Of a DNA stretch of 64,000 nt, positions 1-8,989 are shown one piece after another. The DNA lies in NCBI GenBank assembly GCA_964404285.1, contig CAYOJK010000002.1:1-64000 (forward strand), in the 5' to 3' direction. The notes beneath the pieces are model-generated. The model saw nothing but the letters and a program-made list of their open reading frames with translations. It did not search any database and was not told the DNA's origin. Both the position numbers and the translations under genes were made by a program. Every line of letters starts with the position of its first letter. Position 1 is the first letter of the stretch. Source of the DNA: JBASEY01 sp964404285 (lineage in GTDB: Bacteria; CSSED10-310).

Positions 1-136
1 TCTTTCTCGGAATCTAATCCTGCCCATCTTTGTAATCTTTGGAATCGTGTTCAAAAAGTCATTCGGGATGCGAAGTCAATAACCATTCATCAAGTGTTAG
101 ACGTCGGAAACTATTAATTAGAGGGACAGACTTCCA
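1..136 (+). repeat. Direct repeat copy A, cut by the window edge
   Basis: Matches 2335-2470 at about 97% by eye, with four mismatches. It may extend beyond the window on its left side. It ends in the word GGGACAGACTTCCA, which recurs elsewhere in both flanks of the next gene. It holds no convincing gene; short frames across it have no ribosome binding site and no recognisable product. Confidence 0.85.
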
Positions 137-467
137 TTTTAAATTTCGGGGACAGACATCCAAAAATAACAAAACGAACCATCTTTTATTTCTGAATATC
201 AAACCCGTAAGGCTGAAATACATACGGCCGGCACATATCTGCGCCATCTGCGTCATCTGTGGAAAATAAAAGAATTTCCTGACCCGGAGAGATTTCATCC
301 CATCCCTCAGCCCCTTCGTAAACCCTTGAAAACACCGCATCAAATTTTCGGAAAAGCACTTGTACACACATCAAAATTGACACGATAAGCAGGTTTCTGT
401 ATCATAAGTTTATAAGTTGATTAAGGTAAAAGATTATTTACACAATCAGTGATTATAAGGTGTGATT
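137..467. other. Intergenic stretch with repeat words, no gene seen
   Basis: Holds a second GGGGACAGACATCCA word near 148-162. Around 238-263 there is a stretch built from near-copies of 'atctgcg(t/c)catctg', a type of short intergenic word that I recall from many environmental bacterial genomes. No reading frame here has a plausible start and coding character. The last 40 bases are the leader of the following gene, with AAGG at 457-460. Confidence 0.5.
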
Positions 468-2102
468 ATGTCAAAATGGCTAGTAACGATTCATTTAGTA
501 TTGATTATTTTTGGTGTTTCAGCCGAGGAACCGCAGTATGTGCGGTATTACTGGGACGAACCTGGCAATCAGACTGTCTGCGATGTCGAGGGATATATCC
601 GGCAGACCGCACTGGAATTCGATTCGAAGGGTGTGGCGCATGTCCTGTACACACACGAAGAAACGGACGGTCTCCGTTTGTATTACACCAGCAACGAAAC
701 CGGAGAATTCAGCGATCCTGTGCCGCTGTTATTGATGGAGACAGGCTGCCAGATGATGGAATCCCGGATCGGGCCGGACGATGCCCTGCATCTGGTCTGG
801 CTGGATGAAACCTATCCGGACAACTTATGGCCTAAAGGCTGGATTCGGTATCTGAAAGTTCAAGATGGCGCTGTCACATCGAATCTTGTGCTGTTCCAGC
901 ATCCAGACGGCGCATACCATCTTAGCTTCGATCTGGATCGATCCGGCAATGTCTTCGCCGTAACAGGCCTGCGAGAACAGACACCGACAGTAGGACGGTA
1001 TCAGAAAAGCGCGAATCATCGGATAGTGTTCCTGCGTATTATCGATGGCCAGGTTCAGGAGCCGATTATCCGGCGTTTCCATGATAATCAGTTTGATTAC
1101 GTCAATCCGATTATCCATGTTTCGGACTCGGGAATCGTCTATTTTCTGACGCAATACTGGGGACCGCCTATTTTACTGACTTATCAGGAGGAAGAGTTTA
1201 CCAAGCCGGTTCCGGTTACAGGTAAGCTGAATGAAAAGGGTTACCCGTCCAAAATGATTACGGATCAAACCGGCGATTTGCATATTTACTTCTCAGAATA
1301 TGATTACCCACAGCATCCGCTCTGGCACACCAAATCGACGGACTGCGGTGTTACATTTTCAAAACCCGATCTTCTGGTCAACACATCGGAGCGGCTAAAG
1401 TTCGTGTCGCAGCCGGTAATCCTTCCGGATAATACACCGTTTGTGACGACGCGGACGATGTACTTCACAGGGGGAAGACTACTTTGCCGTGGATACTATC
1501 ACCTGGACCGAGGATACGGATATGGGAATCCGTTTGATGTCGGTGGATTCTTTGGATCATTTCCTGGATATGATATCGAACCACAAATCAGGAAACGGTC
1601 TGGATACAAGTTATCAGCATTGACTGCATACGTTCGCAGAGATGCTCAATATGTTTATCATTCACAGTTATCAATCGAAAATTATGAACTTCAGCAATTT
1701 GAGCAACCGCATGTTTTGATAACAACGATTGATGTATATCTTTCAGTTCTCGATTGGGGTGACCGAATGCGGGTGGCATTGGATATTTACAATCCGCTTC
1801 CGGAGCCATTGGAAGCCGATTTGGCTATTGTGATGGAGTTTGAGGGAGTTCAGAATGGCACATATTACTTTTTTAGTTTTGATGGAAACCAACCGGTCCT
1901 GACAACGGATTATCAGACGATGCGGCTAACGCTTCCGCCGGGCTGGTCCTGCCAGAATGTGCCCATCTTTGAACTGGATGTGAGTCTTTTATATGGAATC
2001 ATCCCCGGCGTTATATGGCACTCTTATGCCGGTCTGATCGATCCTGAAACCGGGTTGCTGTTGGGGGATTTCTCAAAAGCCCGTACACGGATTACTTTTT
2101 AG
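468..2102 (+). CDS. Exported sialidase-like beta-propeller protein
   Basis: A 544-residue protein starting at ATG 468, seven bases after AAGG; a GTG two codons earlier is less well placed. Residues 1-20 form a signal peptide. The body reads as repeated beta strands typical of a propeller, and around residue 292 there is an Asp-box-like motif (STDCGVTF), as in sialidase-fold proteins. No catalytic sialidase set is evident, so binding or an unknown hydrolase role are both possible. The last ~120 residues (from TTIDVYLSVLDWGDR) look like a diverged version of the C-terminal module found on the proteases at 17.6-29 and 40.6 kb. It stands alone between two copies of a direct repeat. Function unknown. 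Confidence 0.75.
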   Translation: MSKWLVTIHLVLIIFGVSAEEPQYVRYYWDEPGNQTVCDVEGYIRQTALEFDSKGVAHVLYTHEETDGLRLYYTSNETGEFSDPVPLLLMETGCQMMESRIGPDDALHLVWLDETYPDNLWPKGWIRYLKVQDGAVTSNLVLFQHPDGAYHLSFDLDRSGNVFAVTGLREQTPTVGRYQKSANHRIVFLRIIDGQVQEPIIRRFHDNQFDYVNPIIHVSDSGIVYFLTQYWGPPILLTYQEEEFTKPVPVTGKLNEKGYPSKMITDQTGDLHIYFSEYDYPQHPLWHTKSTDCGVTFSKPDLLVNTSERLKFVSQPVILPDNTPFVTTRTMYFTGGRLLCRGYYHLDRGYGYGNPFDVGGFFGSFPGYDIEPQIRKRSGYKLSALTAYVRRDAQYVYHSQLSIENYELQQFEQPHVLITTIDVYLSVLDWGDRMRVALDIYNPLPEPLEADLAIVMEFEGVQNGTYYFFSFDGNQPVLTTDYQTMRLTLPPGWSCQNVPIFELDVSLLYGIIPGVIWHSYAGLIDPETGLLLGDFSKARTRITF

Positions 2103-2691
2103 AAACTTAACTCCGGTAAATGAATTAAATTACCTGAATGCACTTGAAACCGAGGTATGTTGGTTGGAGGGTTGTTTTTCGGGGACAGACATCTGTACTG
2201 ACATCTATTTTCTGGGGGACAGACTTCCAGAAATAAAATATGAGATCAGGAACCGTGCTCGCAGAGCGCCGCTATCCTTCGTTGTCTGAACACGATTACG
2301 GGATTAAAGGATTAACAGGATTTCATTAATCTTTTCTTTCTTGGAATCTAATCCTGCCCATCTTTGTAATCTTTGGAATCGTGTTCAAACAGTCATTCGG
2401 GATGCGAAGTCAATAACCAGTCATCAAGTGTTAGACGTCAGAAACTATTAATTAGAGGGACAGACTTCCAATTTTGTATCTTCGGATCGATGTTTATTCC
2501 GGGGGACAGACTTCCAATTTTAAATCCTATTGCAGATTTAGATGTTATTCGCGTTCATTCGCGGTTAATAAAAAAAGGCTGCAACTGAAATAGACCGTTT
2601 ATTTCTGTGCTTGAATAAAAAACAAGATTTGCTTATGGTGTCGTCGCGAATTGCTCAAGAAATTAACACCTCATGACAAGGAGAAAAAATA
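2103..2691. other. Repeat-rich intergenic region, no gene
   Basis: Contains GGGGACAGAC-type words near 2181, 2215, 2457 and 2501. It also has a run of the family 'gattaacagg/attaatc' near 2292-2330, direct repeat copy B (2335-2470) and the phrase 'ttcgcgttcattcgcgg' near 2547-2563. The final 100 bases lead into glnA, with AAGGAG just ahead of it. The one reading frame across 2373-2588 is only a translation of the repeat. Confidence 0.6.
2335..2470 (+). repeat. Direct repeat copy B
   Basis: Same sequence as 1-136 with about four substitutions. The two copies bracket the propeller gene at 468-2102. No transposase is encoded nearby. Confidence 0.85.
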
Positions 2692-4128
2692 ATGAAAAAT
2701 AAGGAATTGTTAGAGCGAGTTCAGAAAATGATAAAGGACAATTGTATATGTATGCTGGATTTGAAATATGTCGATCTCACAGGAAAATTTCGGCATATCA
2801 CTCTTCCTGCCGGCGCCCTGACCGAAGACCTTTTAAAAGAGGGCGTCGGATTTGACGGTTCCAGCGTTGGTTTTAAAGATGTCAAAAGTGGTGATATGTG
2901 TGTGATTCCTGATTTGGAAACCGCGTTTATCGATCCTTATTGGGAGCTGCCGACTATCAGTATGTTGTGCGACATCGTTGAAGCAGATACACGTGAACCT
3001 TTTATGGGCGACCCGCGCTCAATAGCGAAACGCACCTTGGACTATGCCCAAAAAGCAGGAATTGCTGAATCGATTTTTTTGTTGCCTGAACTTGAATTTA
3101 ACATTATGGATCAAGTGAATTGGGAAGTGACGTCGCATACTAGTTTTATCGATATTCGTTGTGATGAAATCAAAGGAACGACCGACGCTGATGAAAATCC
3201 TCTCGCCGGTCAGTGGATTCCTCATCAGCAAGGATATCATCGTGGGGCGCCACAAGATTTATATCGAGATGTCCGCAATGAAATGATGAACACCCTTGCT
3301 CAAATGGGTGTCGATGTCAAATATCATCACCATGAAGTCGGAGCGACAGGACAACAGGAAATTGAAATGTCGCTCAGTCCGATGATTGCAGCCTGTGACC
3401 ACACAATGCTGACAAAATACGTCGTTCACAACGCTGCTATCGAAAGAGGTTTGATCGCGACATTTATGCCCAAACCAATCGCCGGAGAAGCAGGTAACGG
3501 CATGCATATTCATATCAGGCTTGCAGGCAAGAAAAATGCGCCCGTATTCTACAATGAAAAAGACCCATTAGGACTGTCTGAAATGGCCTATTGCTTTATT
3601 GGTGGAATGATCAAGCACGGACGCTCCTTAACTGCATTTACAAACCCCAGCGCCAATTCATACAGACGATTGATGCCTGGATTCGAAGCTCCGACCAATA
3701 TGTTTTTCTCGATGGGTAGCCGCAACTCTGCTATCCGAATCCCCAAGTACGCAACATCACCGGATAAAAAACGGTTTGAAATTCGATGCCCGGATGCAAC
3801 CAGTAATATTTATTTTGCTGCTTCTGCGGTCATTATGGCTGGTCTGGATGGGGTCAAAAACGGTATCCATGCCCGCAAGATGGGATGGGGCCCATTTACC
3901 GATATCACATCCGAACCGGCTGCAGTACGAAGAAAAATTATTGCTCTTCCTGAAAGTCTCGATGAAGCGCTCAAATCATTGAAGGCGGACCACGCCTATC
4001 TGATGGAAGGGAACGTATTCAGCAAAGAGTTGATAAATGGTTGGATCGATATTCATAACCGACAACACGTTATCCCAATGATGCAGACTCCGACCCCACT
4101 GGAATTTCAGCTCTATTTTAGTTGCTGA
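2692..4128 (+). CDS. glnA: Glutamine synthetase, type I
   Basis: Makes glutamine from glutamate, ammonia and ATP in the cytosol. The 478-residue length matches the type I family (about 470). Visible signatures: VGFDGSS at 52-58; metal-binding Glu133 and Glu135 in LPELEFN; Glu215 and Glu223 in HHHEVGATGQQE; GNGMHIH at 268-274; NSYRRLMPGFEAP at 322-334; RNSAIRIPKY at 344-353; KRFEIRCPD with Glu363 and Arg365. At the position of the E. coli adenylylation Tyr397 there is Thr403 in GPFTDITSE, so control by adenylylation seems absent. AAGGAG precedes the ATG closely. It stands upstream of the glycan genes with a 31-base gap; no terminator was seen between them. Confidence 0.97.
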   Translation: MKNKELLERVQKMIKDNCICMLDLKYVDLTGKFRHITLPAGALTEDLLKEGVGFDGSSVGFKDVKSGDMCVIPDLETAFIDPYWELPTISMLCDIVEADTREPFMGDPRSIAKRTLDYAQKAGIAESIFLLPELEFNIMDQVNWEVTSHTSFIDIRCDEIKGTTDADENPLAGQWIPHQQGYHRGAPQDLYRDVRNEMMNTLAQMGVDVKYHHHEVGATGQQEIEMSLSPMIAACDHTMLTKYVVHNAAIERGLIATFMPKPIAGEAGNGMHIHIRLAGKKNAPVFYNEKDPLGLSEMAYCFIGGMIKHGRSLTAFTNPSANSYRRLMPGFEAPTNMFFSMGSRNSAIRIPKYATSPDKKRFEIRCPDATSNIYFAASAVIMAGLDGVKNGIHARKMGWGPFTDITSEPAAVRRKIIALPESLDEALKSLKADHAYLMEGNVFSKELINGWIDIHNRQHVIPMMQTPTPLEFQLYFSC

Positions 4129-4159
4129 TTTCAAATTATCAGTGTTTCCGACAAATTAG

Positions 4160-5284
4160 ATGAATACGGCACAATTCCCAAACCGAACAAGGCAAGCGGG
4201 AGTTGTGCCGATTTTATCAGTTGTCGTCCTTAGTTATAATGGAATAGAGCATCTTCCAGAGTGTTTACAAACAATATTCGCTCAAGACTTTAAAGATTTT
4301 GAAGTAATAGTTGTTGACAATGGTTCAACTGACGGCTCAGTCGAATATATTAAAAACTATCAACCAGCAGTCACCCTTATTCAACTGAATCAGAATATGG
4401 GTTTTTGTATCGGCATGAACCGAGGCGCAGAGGAGGCAAAAGGAAAATTTGTTTTGCTGTTGAATCAGGATTTAAGTTTGGATAAGTCGTGTTTTTCAGC
4501 CCTGATGAAAAGCTGGGATAATCTCCCACCGGATAATATTTTCTCATCCAAAGAAGAGCGTCCGGTGATAGGTGTTTTTCCTAAAGTGTTGTTTTATTCA
4601 ACACCAGGATTCATCAATGCGTTTGGCGCTGAATGGTTTGTTGACTGTCATTGGCGGGATTCCAGAGTGGGTTTACCTGATTTAGGCGCTTTTGAAAAAA
4701 GTGAGACTGTTTTTGGGTCCATTTTTCCAGCGGTTTTATTCGACAAAGAAAAATTCCAGAAAATCGGCGGATTTGATCCGATATTCGTGTCTTATTGTGA
4801 AGATTTTGATGTGTGTTATCGCAGTAATATCCTGGGTTATCGCTTTATCACAGCTCCAAAAGCGATTATTAAGCACAAGTATCGAGCATCATCCACCGAT
4901 CAAACCAACCCTCTACAGTCGAGATTCTGGTTTTTAAGAAATTATATGTTGGTTTTTTTGAAAAATTACGAAGGTAAAAATCTTGTCAAATATGGTAATC
5001 GGATATTCAAACGCTATATTTGGAATAGTATGCGACACGCTTTCACAACACGAAATCGAGCAGAATTTCTTATGAATATAAGAGTACTGGGAAGCATTCT
5101 AAAAAAGATTCCAGGTGTTTTCAGAGCCCGGCGACAAATACAAAATAATAGAAAATATAAAGATCAGATTTTTTGGCAAACAGGTGATGTCGAAGATTTT
5201 AATATTTTTCATGTTGAAGGATGCATTGTTTTATCGGTAAAATCATTGCGAGCTGGTAAAGGAGATAATAACAGGTTGCAATAA
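4160..5284 (+). CDS. Family 2 glycosyltransferase
   Basis: A 374-residue enzyme with a GT-A fold of the rhamnosyltransferase-like type. It transfers a sugar from a nucleotide-sugar donor onto a growing glycan on the cytosolic face of the inner membrane. N-terminal strands VVLSYNG and VIVVDNGSTDGS (about residues 21-55) and the NQDL segment near residue 110 give the nucleotide-sugar site. EDFDVCYRSNILGYRF near 213-228 is the usual second conserved block. The C-terminal third is basic and probably membrane-associated. Its stop overlaps the next start (TAATG), so the two are probably translated together. Sugar specificity cannot be read from sequence. Confidence 0.9.
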   Translation: MNTAQFPNRTRQAGVVPILSVVVLSYNGIEHLPECLQTIFAQDFKDFEVIVVDNGSTDGSVEYIKNYQPAVTLIQLNQNMGFCIGMNRGAEEAKGKFVLLLNQDLSLDKSCFSALMKSWDNLPPDNIFSSKEERPVIGVFPKVLFYSTPGFINAFGAEWFVDCHWRDSRVGLPDLGAFEKSETVFGSIFPAVLFDKEKFQKIGGFDPIFVSYCEDFDVCYRSNILGYRFITAPKAIIKHKYRASSTDQTNPLQSRFWFLRNYMLVFLKNYEGKNLVKYGNRIFKRYIWNSMRHAFTTRNRAEFLMNIRVLGSILKKIPGVFRARRQIQNNRKYKDQIFWQTGDVEDFNIFHVEGCIVLSVKSLRAGKGDNNRLQ

Positions 5285-6978
5285 TGGGCAAGATACTTGT
5301 TCTGACAGGGGATATGATAGGAAACCGTATGGCGGGCCCGGCGATTCGCGCCTTTGAAATGTGTCTTGTTTTAGCTGGACGACATTCGGTTACATTGGCT
5401 TGTCCACAAATAAATGGAGCCTATCCCAAAATCCCTGCTGATATGCAAGTCATTGAATATGGCCTTAAACCACGTTGGCCGGATTTAGACTCCTTCGATG
5501 TGATCATTTTACCGGGATCTCTGAATGTAGATACTCATTTTAACAGCCCAACCTTGGTTGATTTGTACGATCCGTTTATTCTCTCCAGTTTGTCAAGAAC
5601 GGACAAGCCGGAAGCTATTCAATATGAGGAACTTAATTTTTTGAGGAAAAATTTAATCCGAGGGGATTTTTTTGTTTGTGCGGCTGAAAGACAAAAAGAT
5701 TTCTGGCTTGGCATGCTGGCTGCAACCGGTCGTGTAAATATTCATCATTATCATACCGATCAGAATTTAGAAGGATTGATTCAAATAGCTCCTTTCGGCA
5801 TACCTTGTGAACCTCCGAACACCAAAAAATGGGCGTTTCCAGGTGACCCTAACGATTTCTGGATCGTTTGGGGCGGAGGAATTTGGGATTGGTTTGACCC
5901 CTTGACGCCTATTCGAGCCATTCATGATTTAAATCAGAAAGGCATAAATGTATCGCTTCTGTTTATGGGAACCTCTCATCCAAATCCCCAAATGACTCAG
6001 ATGGACATGGTAAAAAAAGCTTATGACCTCGCTGAAAATTTGGGTTTGATCAATAAAAAAATCTTTTTTAGTGATTGGATTCCCTATTCTGAAAGAGGAA
6101 TGGTTCTGGGAAGCGCCCACCTGGCAGTCAGTACTCATTATCCGCATCTTGAAACACGCTTTTCCTATAGAACACGTATTTTGGATTATATATGGGCAGG
6201 ACTCCCTTTTATTTGTACAGAAGGGGATGTGTTCAGTGAATGGGCGAAGGAATACGAAACAGGGTTAACTGTCCCACCAGAAAATGTGCAGGCAGTGGCA
6301 ACTGCGTTTGAGACTCTTTTGGTTGACAGAGATATGTATCAAAAATACAGACAAAACCTACACATCCTCGCTGATCGAATGCATTGGGACAAAGTGTTAA
6401 AGCCTGTTATCGATTTCTGTGAGAATCCCAAGCGAGCGCCTGATTATAAATATCTGCAAAAAATGTCATCGAATGATGAAGAAAATTTTGCAGGAGGCTG
6501 CGAAACCTCGGTAATACCTGCGGGCGAAATTTTTAAAACCGGTCTGTCTCAGCAAATTGTCTGCGAAGAAAGCGGGTTATGTCGAATAGATTTAAAATTG
6601 GCAACATTCAATCGCATCAACACAGGATATGGCTTATTTGAGTTGTTGGATTCGTCAGGCGCAAAGCATGTTACACTCTCATTCGCTTTAGCTTCGGTTA
6701 AAGACAATAAATGGAAATCATTCCGTTTCGGCCCGATTTCGTCAAAACCCGGCAGTGTTTGGACTGTCAAATTATCCTGTCCAGACTCAATACCTGGAAA
6801 TGCCATAACGGTATGGGCTGACAATGCTGACGAAAAATCCAGTTATACAATAAACAAATCGAAACAAGTTGGTTCGATAAATTATAGAATATTTGTCACT
6901 AAATTTGAAGGTTCTGACACGGATCTCCAGATACAAAAGAAATCTACTTTTCGATTTCCTTTTTTGAAAAAACGATGA
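5284..6978 (+). CDS. Family 4 glycosyltransferase with C-terminal beta-sandwich-like domain
   Basis: A 564-residue protein. Residues 1-385 look like a two-domain GT-B enzyme: MGKILVLTGD at the N-terminus, WGGGIWDWFDPL near 200, the acceptor/donor region around RILDYIWAGLPFICTEGD near 300 and TGLTVPPENV near 325. Residues ~400-545 form a separate beta-rich domain resembling carbohydrate-binding sandwich modules seen in some O-antigen glycosyltransferases; this is inference from pattern only. It overlaps the upstream GT2 by one base and the downstream GT2 by four (ATGA), so it is an operon member making a surface polysaccharide or glycolipid. Confidence 0.85.
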   Translation: MGKILVLTGDMIGNRMAGPAIRAFEMCLVLAGRHSVTLACPQINGAYPKIPADMQVIEYGLKPRWPDLDSFDVIILPGSLNVDTHFNSPTLVDLYDPFILSSLSRTDKPEAIQYEELNFLRKNLIRGDFFVCAAERQKDFWLGMLAATGRVNIHHYHTDQNLEGLIQIAPFGIPCEPPNTKKWAFPGDPNDFWIVWGGGIWDWFDPLTPIRAIHDLNQKGINVSLLFMGTSHPNPQMTQMDMVKKAYDLAENLGLINKKIFFSDWIPYSERGMVLGSAHLAVSTHYPHLETRFSYRTRILDYIWAGLPFICTEGDVFSEWAKEYETGLTVPPENVQAVATAFETLLVDRDMYQKYRQNLHILADRMHWDKVLKPVIDFCENPKRAPDYKYLQKMSSNDEENFAGGCETSVIPAGEIFKTGLSQQIVCEESGLCRIDLKLATFNRINTGYGLFELLDSSGAKHVTLSFALASVKDNKWKSFRFGPISSKPGSVWTVKLSCPDSIPGNAITVWADNADEKSSYTINKSKQVGSINYRIFVTKFEGSDTDLQIQKKSTFRFPFLKKR

Positions 6979-8000
6979 TGGCTGAAACGCGAACAACATT
7001 TCAACGTTCTTCTCTTCCTAAAAAAGTGATTGAGGCCGATAGAAAAAAAACACCGGATCTCTCTATCTGTCTTGTCAATTGGAACACATGCGATATGTTG
7101 CGAGAAAGCCTTAATTCGATATGGAAACATAAAAATGATTTGAACATCGAAGTGTTCGTCATTGACAATGCTTCCAAAGATGATTCGGCGGAAATGGTGA
7201 AATCTGAATTTCCGACGGTTACACTGATTGAAAACCATGAGAATAAAGGCTTTGCTCAGGCAAACAATCAAGGCATTAAACTCGCGACAGGTCGATATAT
7301 CTTTTTACTTAATCCAGATACAGTCATTCTTGAAAAAGCGTTATCAAGGATGATCCGGTTTTTAGACGATAATCCTTGTGCCGGCGCTGTGGCTGCACGC
7401 CTGATCAATACCGATGGATCACTCCAGTTTTCATTGAGACAGTTCCCGAATTTTATGACGCCGTTTACAGAAAATACCAACCTGGCCACGATACCGGTAA
7501 TTTTTTGGTACTCACAAAAATCACGTCTCATGGGATGGCCTCACGATACGATTCGAGAAGTTGAGCAACCGGCTGGAGCTGCGTTGATGATCAAAAGAAG
7601 CTGTATTGAGACTCTAGGATCATTAAATGGATCCTTTCACATGTTCTTTGAAGATGTTGATATCTGTTACCGTATCCGAAAAAATGGCTGGAAAATTTAC
7701 TATCTTCCCGATGCACAGATAGTGCATCACGGTGGACAAAGTGTCAAAAAACGCTCTGATATGGGAACCCAGTTTTACCAAAGTTTGCTAAAATTTTCTC
7801 GACAGCATCGTGGTAAAGGTTGGGAATTTTCAATGCGAATATCTATGATAGTCCTTGCATCTTATTGTTTTGCATTTTCGTTGGTATTACTGCCTTTTAG
7901 GCCACGTAGAGCAATGAGTATAGGGAAGAGTGCAATGAATGTCATTGGAGCTGCCTTTTACCGTGTTAAAATTAGTCAAAATTTGTCAAATAGCTTATAA
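6975..8000 (+). CDS. Family 2 glycosyltransferase
   Basis: A 341-residue GT2 of the rhamnosyltransferase-like type. Conserved blocks: SICLVNWNT (residues ~31-39), VFVIDNASKDDS, NKGFAQANNQGI, LLNPDT (near 115) and EDVDICYRIRKNGW followed by VHHGGQS (about 225-255). A hydrophobic stretch at ~287-310 may anchor it to the membrane. It starts inside the end of the previous gene (ATGA overlap). Two ATG codons are adjacent; the first gives the usual 4-base overlap and is chosen. It is closely related in layout to the GT2 on the minus strand at 59.3 kb. Confidence 0.9.
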   Translation: MMAETRTTFQRSSLPKKVIEADRKKTPDLSICLVNWNTCDMLRESLNSIWKHKNDLNIEVFVIDNASKDDSAEMVKSEFPTVTLIENHENKGFAQANNQGIKLATGRYIFLLNPDTVILEKALSRMIRFLDDNPCAGAVAARLINTDGSLQFSLRQFPNFMTPFTENTNLATIPVIFWYSQKSRLMGWPHDTIREVEQPAGAALMIKRSCIETLGSLNGSFHMFFEDVDICYRIRKNGWKIYYLPDAQIVHHGGQSVKKRSDMGTQFYQSLLKFSRQHRGKGWEFSMRISMIVLASYCFAFSLVLLPFRPRRAMSIGKSAMNVIGAAFYRVKISQNLSNSL

Positions 8001-8054
8001 ATTAAAAGAAAATGAATACTCTGATCAGACTTTTATTCGTATGAGGCGTACATC

Positions 8055-8987
8055 ATGATCGTCCATGAAAGTATTCGTAGAGACTTCGCCCGCTTAATCG
8101 TGTGGTACCCGGTTCGTCTGATCATCAAATTTCTTCCGATCAAGCTTTCATTCAGTCTCTTTCGTTTTCTGGGGAAACTGCACGTATATCTAGGTGTCAG
8201 TTCTAACGAAAATCTTCGACGCAATATCCGCCTGGCTTACCCGCACATCGATCCCAAGGGACTAGACGCAATACTGAAAACCTACTTGGAAAACCATTAT
8301 GTCGATAGACTTCATATTTTTACGTATCCTCGATTGAAGGTCAAAGCCGAAATGAACAAGATTTGTACAATTGAAGGAATAGATAATCTAATATCCGTTT
8401 TGGATGAGAAGAAAGGCGCTATAATTTTATTGGGGCATTATGGCCCTATACAACTTCCATTATTTCAATTGGGCGCTCTGGGTTATTCGATAATACAAGT
8501 CGGTTTGCCGACAGACGAAGGATTGAGTTGGATAGGAAAAAACGTCGCTTTCAAGCAGCGATTGCGGTATGAAAACATGATTCCGGCAAAAATCCTGCCT
8601 GCCAACACCTTTCTTCGACCACTTTTTTCTCATTTAAAAGAAAATGGGATAGTCATGATGAATATCGACCCGGCAGGAGGAGGAAGGTGGATTGGTCGAC
8701 TGTTTTGGAGACCTTTTTTCAATCATAGCATTCCCTTTTCTCTGGGTTCGGCGATATTAGCCCATAAAACAGGCGCTCCGATATTGCCATTGTCAGTGCA
8801 ACGATTCCGCGATAACACCTACGGGTTTGAAATCCATGAAGCTATCTGTCCGAAAAAATCACACACACCTGAGAAGACGTTGGAACGCTTGATACTTTGG
8901 TATGAGCAGATTGTGTCAAATGATCCTGGTCTTTGGCATTTCTGGGATGAATATGAAGAAGGGAAGATGATTCAACCCCCAAACTGA
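8055..8987 (+). CDS. LpxL/HtrB-like lysophospholipid acyltransferase
   Basis: A 310-residue protein of the lipid A acyltransferase superfamily, expected at the inner membrane, moving an acyl chain onto a glycolipid or lysolipid. Family marks are SNENLRRNIRLAYPH near residues 50-65, GAIILLGHYGPIQL near 128-141 and MMNIDPAGGGRW near 200-211. The family active site is His-X4-Glu/Asp; here the His of GHYGPIQ is followed at that spacing by Gln, so the acid is missing. GAGG lies nine bases before the ATG. It closes the glycosyltransferase group, suggesting the acyl acceptor is the glycolipid these enzymes build. Confidence 0.85.
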   Translation: MIVHESIRRDFARLIVWYPVRLIIKFLPIKLSFSLFRFLGKLHVYLGVSSNENLRRNIRLAYPHIDPKGLDAILKTYLENHYVDRLHIFTYPRLKVKAEMNKICTIEGIDNLISVLDEKKGAIILLGHYGPIQLPLFQLGALGYSIIQVGLPTDEGLSWIGKNVAFKQRLRYENMIPAKILPANTFLRPLFSHLKENGIVMMNIDPAGGGRWIGRLFWRPFFNHSIPFSLGSAILAHKTGAPILPLSVQRFRDNTYGFEIHEAICPKKSHTPEKTLERLILWYEQIVSNDPGLWHFWDEYEEGKMIQPPN

Positions 8988-8989
8988 TT

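Noticed and set aside
39..367. Short ORFs across the left repeat, and 2373-2588 in its copy
   Set aside because: They read through repeat DNA, share the same nonsense peptide in both copies and have no binding site or family match.
2600..2691. Sigma-54 promoter for glutamine synthetase
   Set aside because: A GG and a GC flank the right kind of sequence near 2637-2655, but they are 14 bases apart rather than 10.
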